Shown in pieces: positions 1 to 10,100 of a DNA stretch of 64,000 nt. Made by a program: the position numbers and the translations under genes. Origin of the DNA: Flavisolibacter tropicus (GTDB lineage Bacteria > Bacteroidota > Bacteroidia > Chitinophagales > Chitinophagaceae); contig NZ_CP011390.1 in the NCBI RefSeq assembly GCF_001644645.1, forward strand, positions 1,922,001-1,986,000, in the 5' to 3' direction. Numbering within the stretch: the stretch's first letter is position 1; each line of letters begins with the position of its first letter. The notes beneath the pieces were generated by a model. The model made no database searches and was not told the DNA's origin. It was given only the letters and a program-made list of their open reading frames with translations.

Positions 1-1017
1 CTCGGTGAAGATGCAGAGGACGAAGAGCAAACAGAAAAGCAAACCGTCTCCGTCTTCAAACACCAGCAAGTGCAGTGGCATCACGGCTGGAAGCGGAAGG
101 CCTACAAAGGGCGGCCCAGTGGTGGATGGCGGGCTCGCTTTGTCTCCAACCACACCCACTACAGCACTACCGATGGGGATGCCCGTGTGGCCGTCAAACC
201 CGGCAAGCCCCGCCAGTTAAACTATTTGGGGCAACTCAGTGTCGATACCGCCCATCACGTTATTACTTGTATACAGGCCGACTATGCCAGTAAAAAAGAC
301 TCGCAGTGTTTGCCCTCATTACTCCGGCATACCATTGACAATGTAAAGGCGGTAGGCTTAAAAGTAAAAGAAGTACTCTGCGATGCGGGCTACTCCTCTT
401 CGGAGGCCCTAAAAGCACTGAAGCAGTACCGTGTCACCGGCTATATCCCCAACTTTGGGCAATATAAACCCACCCGGGAAGGCTTCCGCTATTTTGCCGG
501 CGGGGATTATTACCAATGCTCCCGGGGAGTAAGGCTTCCTTTTAAACGCATCAAGGACTCTCATGATGGCACGTACCAGATGCGGGTCTACAGAAGCAGT
601 TCTTTGGATTGCAGGAACTGCCCTTTGAGAAAAACCTGTATTGGTAAAAGTGATTTTAAAAAGATTGAAGACACTGTAGACAAACCCCTCTATGATGAGA
701 TGCATCTCCGGCTACAAACCCGCAAAGCCAAACGTATGAAACGGCTTAGGCAAGCCACCGTCGAACCGGTGATTGGTACCCTGGTGAACTTTTTAGGGAT
801 GCGACGAGTGAACACAAGAGGCATCCAGCTGGCCAACAAGTGTTTGCTGATGGCCGCCGTGTGTTATAATTTGAAAAGACTCCTAAAATGGATGGGGAAA
901 GCCGAAGGCAAAGGCGAAAAAACGCTTGGCCAGCTACTGGTTATGCTGTACTGGCTACCGGTTCTCTACAGCCGAAGAGGAGAGCAAATACAAACCAGCT
1001 TAAGCTACGCTTGCTAA
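1..1017 (+). CDS. IS1182-like transposase, 3' part only
   Basis: The frame is open from the first base, so this is the C-terminal ~338 residues of a DDE transposase whose start lies outside the window. The second catalytic Asp is probably that of 'LCDAGYSS' and the catalytic Glu that of 'ATVEPVIGTLVNFLGMRRV'. Between them is a Cys cluster, 'CRNCPLRKTC', usual in the IS1182 group. It would cut and join the ends of its own insertion sequence. No frameshift is seen in the visible part, so the copy may be active. The IS1182 assignment rests on these motifs; another IS5-superfamily group is possible. Confidence 0.85.
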   Translation, partial: LGEDAEDEEQTEKQTVSVFKHQQVQWHHGWKRKAYKGRPSGGWRARFVSNHTHYSTTDGDARVAVKPGKPRQLNYLGQLSVDTAHHVITCIQADYASKKDSQCLPSLLRHTIDNVKAVGLKVKEVLCDAGYSSSEALKALKQYRVTGYIPNFGQYKPTREGFRYFAGGDYYQCSRGVRLPFKRIKDSHDGTYQMRVYRSSSLDCRNCPLRKTCIGKSDFKKIEDTVDKPLYDEMHLRLQTRKAKRMKRLRQATVEPVIGTLVNFLGMRRVNTRGIQLANKCLLMAAVCYNLKRLLKWMGKAEGKGEKTLGQLLVMLYWLPVLYSRRGEQIQTSLSYAC

Positions 1018-1069
1018 AATCAAAAAACCACATACAAATACTGTTTTAGTTCCGAGTTGTGCAACAGCC
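1..1069 (+). mobile_element. Insertion sequence (IS1182-like), right part
   Basis: The transposase gene is followed by 52 bases ending in 'cgagttgtgcaacagcc' (1053-1069). This resembles the terminal inverted repeats of IS1182-type elements, whose ends often read GGCTGTTGCACAACT. The left end is outside the window, so neither the matching repeat nor a target duplication can be checked. The right boundary is therefore an estimate. Confidence 0.55.
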
Positions 1070-1096
1070 ACTCGTGTTATACAACGGCATCAGGCA

Positions 1097-1516
1097 TCAC
1101 AATTCATGATAATGCGCTTCATTAGGTATTTCTATCCAGCCATCTTCAGGCTGTTTAACGTTGGTTTGCCTGTAGAATTGATAATTGGCCAGTAGTCGGC
1201 ATTGCTGCGGATTTGAAGGAAGCACCTGCACTAAATACCTGTTTCCTACAATATTCCCCCCTAAAGTGATATGCTTACTACTTTGATACACTTGGCCTTT
1301 AAATTTAAACTGATAATAGACAATCTGGCCTCGGGTAGTCACTTCATACTTTGTAATGTACCCAACTACATAGACACCCTTTTGCTCAATAACGGCATCT
1401 TCTTTCTTCTGAAAAAAGCCTACAGCGATGACTATTAAAGCGGTAGCAACAACAATTAGAATTCGCCATTTATTGGCTCTTACAAATTGAAATACGTTAG
1501 CAGGTAGCTGGCTCAT
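1097..1516 (-). CDS. Small single-pass membrane protein, DUF3592-like
   Basis: 139 residues. A short basic N-terminus is followed by one strong membrane segment at about residues 17-36 ('ILIVVATALIVIAVGFF'), then a soluble beta-rich part. That part includes 'GYITKYEVTTRGQIVYYQF' and 'YLVQVLPSNPQQCRLL', a pattern reminiscent of DUF3592 proteins, where a short beta domain sits beside membrane helices. No function is known. It lies just outside the insertion sequence and is read towards it. The ATG start is the only good one. Confidence 0.55.
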   Translation of the reverse strand: MSQLPANVFQFVRANKWRILIVVATALIVIAVGFFQKKEDAVIEQKGVYVVGYITKYEVTTRGQIVYYQFKFKGQVYQSSKHITLGGNIVGNRYLVQVLPSNPQQCRLLANYQFYRQTNVKQPEDGWIEIPNEAHYHEL

Positions 1517-1996
1517 TAGAAGGTTCTCTGAAAATAAAGGTTGTTATTGTTGTTGTATAACTATCAAATATACGAACCACTTTCAGTTTATCACCTTTCT
1601 TAGAATTTAGTCTACCCGGCACATTTACAAGTAGTTGCAGGTGCGCATCCTTTGTTGCCAGAAGCTTGTTTCCTGCTTATCTTCTGCCCTCCGGCAACAA
1701 AGAAACGAACTTGGTTATGTTAAACAGGCAACCTGAAAAACGCACCTGCATATCCTTATACACTGCCCATTTTATCCAGCATTGTTATCTTTGTAGCCCC
1801 TCTTAATTTTTCTTCTTTAAGCTTTTCTTCCTTCATTCTTTTACCCTTGTTTTGAACTTCTTCGGAGATTTCCGAAGGCGTCTCGAAGCAGTCCCGAACA
1901 AGCCTCGAAGGATCTCAAACCCAAATGATGCAATAAGCTCATTTTCAACCATGTATTACGTTTAGATATCCAACTTTCATTTCCTAAAGTGGGGGA
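1517..1996. other. Intergenic stretch, no gene recognised
   Basis: I see no convincing gene here. The stretch is AT-rich and contains the hairpin-forming CGAAG-rich patch listed separately. The open frames that run from here into the tandem array at 1997-2090 have repeat-derived, low-complexity translations. Confidence 0.5.
1857..1913. repeat. CGAAG-rich intergenic repeat patch
   Basis: The patch repeats CGAAG/CTTCG words and contains a small hairpin (CTTCGGA at 1860-1866, TCCGAAG at 1871-1877). It shares the word 'agcctcgaag' and the same overall style with 54283-54350. Both copies are intergenic. Function unknown. Confidence 0.45.
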
Positions 1997-2090
1997 AACG
2001 TGCCCAAACGTGCCCAAACGTTCCCAAAAATGCCCAAACGTGCCTTTTCGTGCCATTTTGTGCCCAAACGTTCCCAAACGTGCCCAAACA
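1997..2090. repeat. Tandem array with 10-bp period
   Basis: Nine consecutive 10-base units start at 2001, 2011 and so on to 2081. Five begin 'tgcccaaa' (2001, 2011, 2031, 2061, 2081), two begin 'ttcccaaa' (2021, 2071), and two are diverged ('tgccttttcg', 'tgccattttg'). The period of one helical turn is kept with no insertion or deletion. Reading frames through it are on both strands and translate to a low-complexity 10-residue repeat, so it is treated as non-coding. Confidence 0.85.
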
Positions 2091-2227
2091 GGGAAGTGAC
2101 CCTTTGGCGCTATGGTATGTTTGCACTGTCATCGTTACTCACCACTGCTACACCGGTTACAGCAGCTAATAGTAAAAAGGACATTTATTATTAAATCAAT
2201 TTTTAAATCACTAAAATTTTATTTTTT

Positions 2228-2869
2228 ATGGCTCGTATTAGTAAGGGCATTTTAGGCCCCGTAAATGGTTTAGTAGGCACTGTAGTAGGCAGCAGCTGGA
2301 GAGGTATTAATTATGTTCGTAGCAAACCTACTCGCAGCAGTAAAGCAGCACCAAGCCAGGCACAGCTGGACCAGCAGTCGAAATTCCGTTTAGTAACCAA
2401 ATTTGTGCAAACCATGGGTGCACTACTGGATTACACCTTTAAAGACTACGCTATCAAAAAAACCGGCCGCAACAGTGCTACTTCATTCTTATTGAAAAAT
2501 GCTGTTACCGGTGCTTCACCCGACTTTACGCTCGACTATCCGCAAGTGCTGATTAGCCGAGGCGATCTGCCGGGAGCTTCGGGAGCAAGTGCCAATGCTG
2601 GCATTGACCGAACGGTAACTTTTTCATGGGCCAATAATACCGGCACCGGCAAGGCCCTGGAAACCGACAAAGCTGTAGTAGTGATCTATTGCCCAATGAT
2701 GGACCGCAGTATCTATAGCATTACCGATGCAACACGCAGAGGAGGTACAACGAATATCGATACCCGTGCCTTTAGCGGGCAAACGGTTCACACCTGGATG
2801 GGGTTCCTGTCGGCCAATGGCAAAGAGGTAGCCAATAGCGTATATACAGGGCAGTTAGTTATCGCATAA
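2228..2869 (+). CDS. DUF6266 family protein
   Basis: 213 residues. The N-terminus 'MARISKGILGPVNGLVGTVV' followed by 'GSSWRGINYVRSKP' is the hallmark of DUF6266, a Bacteroidota family of unknown function. Members share this Gly-rich opening and a beta-rich C-terminal half, here about residues 110-213. There is no signal peptide or membrane segment. It is a single gene with its own terminator downstream, next to an insertion sequence. Its family is often in accessory regions, but nothing here proves a phage link. Confidence 0.8.
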   Translation: MARISKGILGPVNGLVGTVVGSSWRGINYVRSKPTRSSKAAPSQAQLDQQSKFRLVTKFVQTMGALLDYTFKDYAIKKTGRNSATSFLLKNAVTGASPDFTLDYPQVLISRGDLPGASGASANAGIDRTVTFSWANNTGTGKALETDKAVVVIYCPMMDRSIYSITDATRRGGTTNIDTRAFSGQTVHTWMGFLSANGKEVANSVYTGQLVIA

Positions 2870-2901
2870 GTTTTATTGCTTAGTCATAATATTAATTGTT
2901 A

Positions 2902-2927
2902 AAGCCCGCTGTGTCTACAGCGGGCTT
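2902..2927 (+). terminator. Rho-independent terminator-like hairpin
   Basis: Perfect 11-bp stem (AAGCCCGCTGT / ACAGCGGGCTT) with a 4-base loop, 32 bases after the DUF6266 stop. The T tract is weak ('ttgttat'), so termination strength is uncertain. Confidence 0.7.
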
Positions 2928-2999
2928 GTTATATAAGCAATCGGTCAGGTATATCTCCTCACCTTCGCTTCTGATATTATACAGACAATACTTTCTTTA

Positions 3000-3854
3000 T
3001 TACGAAAAGTCTTTACCTACAATCGTCCAATCGTTGTTACCAAAGCCTTTTTCTATCCATTGATCCATTACACCAGCTATAGCAGGTAAGAGTGAGAGTT
3101 GGATGTTGTTTTGTTGAGCAGAATCCAAGAACAACTGAGTGTCTTTTCTAGCCATGGCTAGCTCCCAGGAAGGATTGGTATGATCATCCATAGATAATCG
3201 CTTCAGGCGTGCATCGGCCTGTGCACCGGGGTTCCAATCTTGAAATAATTTCAGTATATCATCAACCCCTACGCCTTGCGCTTTTGCCACACCCATCATG
3301 TCTCTTAAGCCAAAAGCAAAACAAACCAGGAAGGCGTTGCCTATCAGTTTTATAGAGGCTGCTTTGCCTACTTCCGGTCCATAATGAATTAGCTTACCAG
3401 TCATTGGCTTTAGTTCCGGCTCCAGCGTTTTAATTAGCGCTTCATCGCCCGAAATCAGCATATAACCGGTACTATCCAGTGCATTGGCTGGGCCCATAAA
3501 CACCGGTGCATGCTGGTAAGTAACGCCTCTCTCCTTCCAGTAAGCCGTTCTGCGAATAACACCTTCTTTAGATGTAGTGGTATGATCTATAATAATAGCA
3601 CCAGGTGTAAAGCCAGCACTGGCAGCTTCCAGCACTTCATCTACCGATACATCATCTTTCAAGGTTACATGAATGCGGGTGACACCCTGTACCGCTTCTT
3701 TCACATCTGCAAAAGCGGTTGCACCAAACTGTTCCAGCCCCATAGCCTTTGCTGTGGTACGGTTCCACACCTGCACGCTCTCCCCTCTTTTGGCCATAGC
3801 CTTCACAAAGTTGGAACCCAATAATCCCATTCCTAAAAATGCTTTCTTATCCAT
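3000..3854 (-). CDS. NAD(P)-dependent oxidoreductase, 3-hydroxyisobutyrate dehydrogenase family
   Basis: 284 residues, the usual length for beta-hydroxyacid dehydrogenases. The N-terminal Rossmann motif is slightly unusual, 'FLGMGLLGSNFVKAMAKRG' instead of G-x-G-x-M-G. The conserved Lys-x-x-x-Asn of the active site is visible in 'GKAASIKLIGN'. The C-terminal helical domain ('KDTQLFLDSAQ') fits the family. Substrate unknown; glyoxylate/succinic-semialdehyde reductase-like or imine-reductase-like activity are alternatives. It is read in the same direction as the next upstream gene but separated by 91 bases. Confidence 0.8.
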   Translation of the reverse strand: MDKKAFLGMGLLGSNFVKAMAKRGESVQVWNRTTAKAMGLEQFGATAFADVKEAVQGVTRIHVTLKDDVSVDEVLEAASAGFTPGAIIIDHTTTSKEGVIRRTAYWKERGVTYQHAPVFMGPANALDSTGYMLISGDEALIKTLEPELKPMTGKLIHYGPEVGKAASIKLIGNAFLVCFAFGLRDMMGVAKAQGVGVDDILKLFQDWNPGAQADARLKRLSMDDHTNPSWELAMARKDTQLFLDSAQQNNIQLSLLPAIAGVMDQWIEKGFGNNDWTIVGKDFS

Positions 3855-3945
3855 ATCCTTTTTATTAATTACAAGTTTTAAAATTAAACACTACAGGCTT
3901 TCTAGCTATTTAACAACAGGAACTCAACTGCCTTGGCAGGAACCA

Positions 3946-4368
3946 TCAAGTGCCCCAAGCCGTAATTACCAAGGTTCTAGAGCCTCCCTGGTTGCGGTGC
4001 TCGCAAAGATAGATACCCTGCCAGGTTCCCAGTGCTAATTGTCCATTACGTATGGGTATCAATACCGAGCTACCCAATAGGGATGCTTTCAGGTGAGCCG
4101 GCATATCATCGGGCCCTTCATAATCGTGTGCATAGTCGGAATCGTTTTCCTTTACTGTTTTATTGAAGAACATTTCAAAGTCCTTGCGCACTGTAGGGTC
4201 GGCATTTTCATTAATGGTTAGCGAGGCCGATGTATGCTGAATAAATACCTGACAAAGTCCTGTTGTTATCTCACCTAATTGAGGCAAGGCCTGCTCTACT
4301 TCTGCAGTGATGAGGTGAAAGCCTCTACGCTTTTGGGGTAATGCTATGGTTTGCTGATAGATCTTCAT
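3946..4368 (-). CDS. YjbQ family protein (UPF0047)
   Basis: 140 residues, typical length. Family motifs are 'GLCQVFIQHTSASLTINEN', 'DYAHDYEGPDDMPAHLKA', 'GTWQGIYLCEHR' and the final 'GGSRTLVITAWGT'. The conserved His and Asp residues match the metal-binding trimer seen in the family. Members are often labelled secondary thiamine-phosphate synthases because the E. coli protein shows weak activity of that kind. The physiological role is unsettled. No thiamine genes lie nearby. Confidence 0.88.
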   Translation of the reverse strand: MKIYQQTIALPQKRRGFHLITAEVEQALPQLGEITTGLCQVFIQHTSASLTINENADPTVRKDFEMFFNKTVKENDSDYAHDYEGPDDMPAHLKASLLGSSVLIPIRNGQLALGTWQGIYLCEHRNQGGSRTLVITAWGT

Positions 4369-4447
4369 GTACCAACCGTATTTTCTATTTACAAAGTTTA
4401 AAGCAATGATTCAATACTAAAAGCATGCAATTCTGAATAGGTATAAA

Positions 4448-4485
4448 AACAAACAAGGTCCTATAAAACTAGGACCTTGTTTGTT
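4448..4485 (-). terminator. Terminator of the lipoprotein gene
   Basis: Perfect 16-bp inverted repeat (4448-4463 and 4470-4485) with a 6-base loop. It lies 17 bases past the stop codon of the leftward gene at 4503, and a T-rich tail follows on the minus strand. Confidence 0.8.
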
Positions 4486-4502
4486 GGTTTATCTTTTATG
4501 CT

Positions 4503-5024
4503 TTACAGCGGGTCTGCTGTAACCTTAAATTTTGAGTCTGCCTTTACAGTTAACTCTTTTGCCACGCTAGAGCGTAACGTCACATCTGTGTAAAGTGTAA
4601 AGCTCTCGGCTTTTATATACTTATCTAGTTTTGAAGAACCTGGTACTAAATCAATTGCAGAAACACCGGTAGGCACATTATCCAGCGATGCCAGGAGTAC
4701 TTTGTCTGAATTATCCGTTCCTATGTAAATTTTGATCGTTTTCAAAAAATCGAAATTCTCTGCTGCGGGATCTATTATGGTAAGCGACAATTTAGTTAAA
4801 CTGACATCTTTTACCAGGTTGGCGCTTGTATTATTGTTTTTAAACGACTCCTGGGAACTAACCGTAGCTGGAACAGGCGAAATAACAGGTACGTTAATTA
4901 ATCCTGTAGCAGGTATTTTAATATTGCTTGAGTTCTTTATTTCAAACGTGAGTAATTCATTTACTTTTTCACAACTGAATAAACACAGGAGGAATAAAGG
5001 AAGAAAGAAAATAGTCTTTTTCAT
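4503..5024 (-). CDS. Predicted lipoprotein of unknown function
   Basis: 173 residues. The N-terminus 'MKKTIFFLPLFLLCLFSCEK' is a lipoprotein signal with Cys at about residue 18. The mature part is beta-rich and acidic with no recognisable enzyme motif ('LSLTIIDPAAENFDFLKTIK', 'IYIGTDNSDKVLLASLDNV'). It is flanked by its own terminator, so it is probably monocistronic. Likely a surface or periplasmic beta-sandwich protein; that is inference only. Confidence 0.6.
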   Translation of the reverse strand: MKKTIFFLPLFLLCLFSCEKVNELLTFEIKNSSNIKIPATGLINVPVISPVPATVSSQESFKNNNTSANLVKDVSLTKLSLTIIDPAAENFDFLKTIKIYIGTDNSDKVLLASLDNVPTGVSAIDLVPGSSKLDKYIKAESFTLYTDVTLRSSVAKELTVKADSKFKVTADPL

Positions 5025-5188
5025 ATGTTAAGATTAGACAGGCAATTTAGAGCATTACACAAAACGAATTTCACCCTACTTACCTATTCCTTAAAAACCA
5101 TAATTAATTGCTATAGTGTACTTCTTAGAAAAAAGCATTTTGAACAGATCATCCGGCAACACACTTCTTTTCTTACAACAATTCTACA

Positions 5189-6844
5189 CTAAACAGCAGT
5201 AAGCGCTTTTGCTTTCTGGTAAAGCTCTTGTGCATGAAAGGGTTTCAACAATACATCGTTAAAGCCCATATCCAACACCTCTTTACTGGCTATTGCATCG
5301 GCTGTCATTAGCAGCACTGGTCCTGTGTAGCTTTTTTCCTGCCGCAGCTTCTTTACAGTCTCAACACCATCTAACACCGGCATATGCATATCCATTAATA
5401 TCAGGTCGTAGTTTTTATTAGCCAGCTTAGCAATTGCTTGCTCGCCATTGTTGGCTTCATCTACAACTACTCCTTGGCGTTCCAGGTATTTGCGGGTTAC
5501 CATTACATTAATAGGATTATCTTCTGTAATCAACACACTCAGGCCACTTAACTTATCTGCCCATGAGTCTTCTTTTATTTCTTTTACTACTGTTGGCTGT
5601 ATGGCTTTTAGCTTCAGTTGAAACGAAAAGCTAGAGCCTACGTTTGGCGTAGAAGCTACCTGTATACAAGACCCCATAGCCTCTACCAGTTTTTTAGTAA
5701 TAGCCAGCCCCAGTCCTGTACCCCCAAACTGCCGGTTTACGCCGGTATGCGCCTGCATAAACTGCTCAAAAATGCGCTGCTCCTGTTCTTTGCTAAAACC
5801 AATTCCCGTATCTTTTACTTCAAATAGCAGGTCAACCGATTGCGCGGTTGTAGTTATAGGCTTAACATGCAGGCTTACGCTTCCTTCCAATGTAAATTTT
5901 ACAGCATTCCCTATCAGGTTATTGAGGATCTGCGTTAAGCGGGTGGGATCTGCCACTACCACTTCCGGCACTCCTTTATCAAGAGTAGCTTTAAGGCAAA
6001 TACCTTTTTCTTTTGCTTTGGGATCATGTGTTTTGCGTACTTCATCTACCAGCTTTGGCAGGCTAAACTCCACTTCTTCAAGCATTACACTACCTGAAGT
6101 GATTTTGTTGTAGTCCAGAATATCATTTACAATCGAAAGCAGGTTTTTAGAAGCGAACTGTAGTGTATTGATATAGGCCTGCTGTTCTGGCTTTGGGGCT
6201 TCAGTTTGAAGAATTTCTACAATACCTATGATACCATTCAGTGGTGTTCTGATTTCGTGGCTCATGGTAGAAAGAAATTGTTCCTGTGCCGCACGAGCTG
6301 CATCAGCCTCTTGCTTTAGCTCCCTTTCAGTTATAGCCAACCGCTGCAGTTCTTTATTTTGCTTACGCACCTCCAATAAAATACCAGCTTGCTGTGTTAG
6401 CTTGCGAATGGCATTCTTTTGTTCTTCGTTTAGTGTTTTGGGCTGGGTATGACAAACGCACAAGGCGCCAAGGTTATACCCCTTAGGCGAACGGATAGGT
6501 GCACCAGCATAAAACCGAATTCCTGCTTCTATAGTAAATGGATTATCAAAAAAGCGCTCATCTTCTAAGAGATCCTCTACCAGGAAAAGATCATTCTGTA
6601 GAATGGTATGTGCACACATAGAGCCTTCACGCACCATTGTTGTGTCGCCTAATCCAAAATTGGCTTTCCCCCATTGTCTGTGTTTATCGATAAAATTGAT
6701 GACGGAAAAATCGGTCTGGCAAATGAACGCTGCCAGTTCAACCAGGTGGTTGAAGTCTTGATCTTCTTCTGTATCCAGAATTTGGTAAGCGTATAAATCC
6801 TGTATCCGCTTTTCTTCATTAATAGGTAGAGGGGCAGCTAACAT
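5189..6844 (-). CDS. GAF-domain hybrid histidine kinase with C-terminal receiver
   Basis: 551 residues, no membrane segments. Order: GAF domain (about 20-165), short coiled coil, HisKA with phospho-His196 in 'FLSTMSHEIRTPLNG', HATPase with 'NLIGNAVKFT' and 'GGTGLGLAITKKLVE', then a receiver domain with phospho-acceptor Asp485 in 'LILMDMHMPVLDG'. A cytoplasmic hybrid kinase that would sense through GAF and pass phosphate internally to its receiver. No output domain, so a downstream phosphotransfer protein or regulator is expected elsewhere. It is divergent from the kinase at 7168. Confidence 0.9.
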   Translation of the reverse strand: MLAAPLPINEEKRIQDLYAYQILDTEEDQDFNHLVELAAFICQTDFSVINFIDKHRQWGKANFGLGDTTMVREGSMCAHTILQNDLFLVEDLLEDERFFDNPFTIEAGIRFYAGAPIRSPKGYNLGALCVCHTQPKTLNEEQKNAIRKLTQQAGILLEVRKQNKELQRLAITERELKQEADAARAAQEQFLSTMSHEIRTPLNGIIGIVEILQTEAPKPEQQAYINTLQFASKNLLSIVNDILDYNKITSGSVMLEEVEFSLPKLVDEVRKTHDPKAKEKGICLKATLDKGVPEVVVADPTRLTQILNNLIGNAVKFTLEGSVSLHVKPITTTAQSVDLLFEVKDTGIGFSKEQEQRIFEQFMQAHTGVNRQFGGTGLGLAITKKLVEAMGSCIQVASTPNVGSSFSFQLKLKAIQPTVVKEIKEDSWADKLSGLSVLITEDNPINVMVTRKYLERQGVVVDEANNGEQAIAKLANKNYDLILMDMHMPVLDGVETVKKLRQEKSYTGPVLLMTADAIASKEVLDMGFNDVLLKPFHAQELYQKAKALTAV

Positions 6845-7167
6845 AAAGTATTACATAGGATATTTACGCAAAAAAAGCGGATTTTATTGAATTCACGCCT
6901 ACTTTGACTAGAATCATTAGCCAACTCTATCATCCCTAAATAGATATATTCAAGTGACTCCTATAGGTGCAGTTAAGCATTTTACCCCATTTCAGTTTAA
7001 CTAAATGCGGAGAGCATAGACTGGCACTTAGACAAAAGCCCGTTTTTAGCTACTCCCAAATACTCTTAAACCGACTACCCCTGTAGTTCTCTTACCACAC
7101 CAAATTCAAGGTATACAACTAATTATAAGTCAGAATAAATAGTAATTTCGGCTTCATACTCTTAACC
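6845..7167. other. Divergent promoter region between two hybrid kinases
   Basis: 323 bases between the starts of two kinase genes. No gene, strong hairpin or clear TAnnTTTG box is visible. It must hold promoters for both directions. Confidence 0.4.
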
Positions 7168-10100
7168 ATGCAGTCTACAACCATTAGTGGAAGGCCGGCC
7201 CATACCCTTGAATTTTTAGCCGGCGGTGGAGAATTGGGTGAAATGATCAGAAAGTTTGACTGGTCATCAACACCTCTGGGCCCTTTTGAAAAATGGCCTC
7301 AAAGTTTACGTACTTGTATTCGCATTATGCTTACATCCCGCCAGCCCATATGGATTGGCTGGGGGAAAGACCTCATTAAGTTCTATAACGATCCTTATAA
7401 GGCCATTGTAGGGGGCAAGCATCCCTGGGCGCTGGGGTCGCCTGCCTCTATGGTGTGGAAAGACATCTGGAGAGATATTGAGCCTATGCTTAAGCAGGTT
7501 ATGGAAAAAGATGAAGGCACGTATGTGGAGTCGCAGCTACTGATCATGGAGCGCAATGGCTACCCGGAAGAAACGTACTATACCTTTTCCTATACTCCCA
7601 TACCTGGTGATGATGGAAAGACAGAAGGGATGTTTTGTGCCAATACGGACGACACTGATAAAATCATCAGCGAACGTCAATTACGGACGCTAACGCAATT
7701 GGGTAAGCGATTAACGGATTGCCAAAGCAACCGGGATGTTATTGAAAAGACCATCTATACCTTACAGGAGAACCCATATGATTTCCCTTTTGCTCTATTC
7801 CGGACTATCGCCGATGGCAAAGCCATTCTGGAGCGCTCAACACTGTTAGATGCAGAACAGAAAATATTTCCAAAAGATATTCACTTAAACTCTGATGATC
7901 CTGTTGCACTTGCAATAAATATGGCGCTGTATACCGGAGAGCTTCAAGTGTTTAAAAACCCCAAAGAGAGGCTACCAACTGTACCTACTGGTGCATGGCA
8001 GGTGCCGCCAACACAAGGTATTATTATACCCATTATACAAACCGGGATCAATGAACCATATGGCATACTGTCTGTTGGTGCAAATCCATACCGGCTGCTG
8101 AATGAAAAGTATTTGAGCTTTATAACATTGGTAGGCGACCAGGTAGCTACCGCCTTTGCCGATGTGCATGTATTGGAGGAAGAACGTAAACGTTCAGAAG
8201 CGCTCGCCGAAATTGACAAAGCAAAAACCATCTTCTTTTCTAACATCAGCCATGAATTCAGAACGCCACTAACCTTACTATTAGGGCCTATTGAAGAAGT
8301 AATGAATGACCCTGATACCATTGGTGAAAACAAGGTGCGCATGGACGTTGCCTATCGGAATGCCTTGCGCATGCAGCGGTTGGTAAACACCTTGCTGGAA
8401 TTCTCCCGAATTGAAGCAGGACGATTGGAAGGTCGTTTTACCAAAGTGGATATTTGCTCGTTTACACAAGAGTTGGCCAGCACCTTTAGATCAGCCATTG
8501 AGAAGGCTGGCATGCAGTTGAAATTTGATTACAGCGCTATTCAATCGGATGTGTATGTAGATGTAGATATGTGGGAAAAGATTGTACTCAACCTTATATC
8601 CAATGCCTTCAAATACAGTAAAGAAGGAACAATATCTATTTCCGTAAAAGAAGTGAGTCAGAAGATCCTGTTTTCAGTTACAGATACAGGCGTTGGTATA
8701 CCGCAAGATCATCTGAGTAAGATCTTTGACCGTTTTCACCGAATTGAGAATATACAAGGCAGAAGCCAGGAAGGATCCGGTATTGGCCTGGCTATGGTTA
8801 AAGAACTGGTACGATTACACCAAGGCGTTATAGATGTAGAAAGTACCGTTGGGAAAGGCTCTACATTTACAGTGGCTATTCCGGTAGGCTTAGACCATTT
8901 ACCAGAAAACAAAATAGTAAAAGACGCGGCGGCACCTATAACCACGCGCTATGCAAATGCTTTTGTACAGGAGGCCATGAAATGGATCCCTACATCAGAA
9001 TCAGAGTTGCAGGAAGCAGGCCTGCCCATTTCTTCAAAAGAAATTTCATTACTAGACACACCTCCTTCAGATAAAAAATACAAAGTGCTGGTAGCAGATG
9101 ACAACAGGGATATGCGCGAATATCTTGAGCGCTTATTGTCTGTGCAGTTTGAAGTAATTACAGCTGTGGATGGAGAAGACGCCTATCAAAAAGTATTGCA
9201 ACATTATCCAGACCTATTACTCACTGATGTAATGATGCCTCGACTGGATGGATTTGGTTTGCTTGAAAAAGTGCGTCAGCACCCAGACAGTAAAATGATA
9301 CCTGTTATTCTATTGTCGGCACGCGCTGGCGAAGAAGCTAAGGTGGAAGGATTAGAAGCCGGAGCTGATGATTACCTGGTAAAACCTTTCTCAGCTAAAG
9401 AATTGCTGGCCCGGGTAGATGCCAATATTAAAATTTCAAAGACCCGTATTGCTGCAGCCAAGAACCTGAAAGATATAATTCAACAATCACAGATAGCCAC
9501 TACCCTATTGCAAGGTCCATCCTTTGTCATTGAATTGGCTAATGAAAAAGCGCTTGAGCTTTGGGGCAGAAGCCATGAAGAGGTTATCAACAGACCTATT
9601 TTACAAGCCCTCCCTGAAATAGCGGAGCAGGGTTTTGGCTATTTACTGGAAGATGTATTTACCACCGGAAGAATACACAAGGCTTACGAAATACCCGTAG
9701 AACTGGTTCGTTTTGGAAAGCCGGAATTGGTATACTTAAACTTTATTTATCAGCCATTGCGCAATGACGACAATAAGATCACATCTATCATTGCAGTAGG
9801 GCTAGACGTAACTGAGCAGGTAATAAGCCGGAAAAAATTAGAGCAAAGTGAAAAAGAATTAAATGAATTGGCCAATGCTGTTCCACAATTAGTTTGGGCT
9901 GCTAATGAGGCTGGTAAGATTACTTATTATAATGACCGGGTAGCCGAATTTGCTGGTGCCTATAAAAATGAAGATGATACTTGGTCCTGGCAAGGACTTG
10001 TTCACCCGGATGATGCGAAAGCTACTGAAAATGCCTGGAGTCAAGCACTGGAACATGGAACAGTATATCAGGCGGAGCACCGTGTACAAATGAAGGATGG

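Noticed and set aside
1841..2194. Open frames on both strands over the 10-base tandem array
   Set aside because: They arise because the repeat lacks stops; translations are a low-complexity 10-residue repeat with no start context or homology signal.
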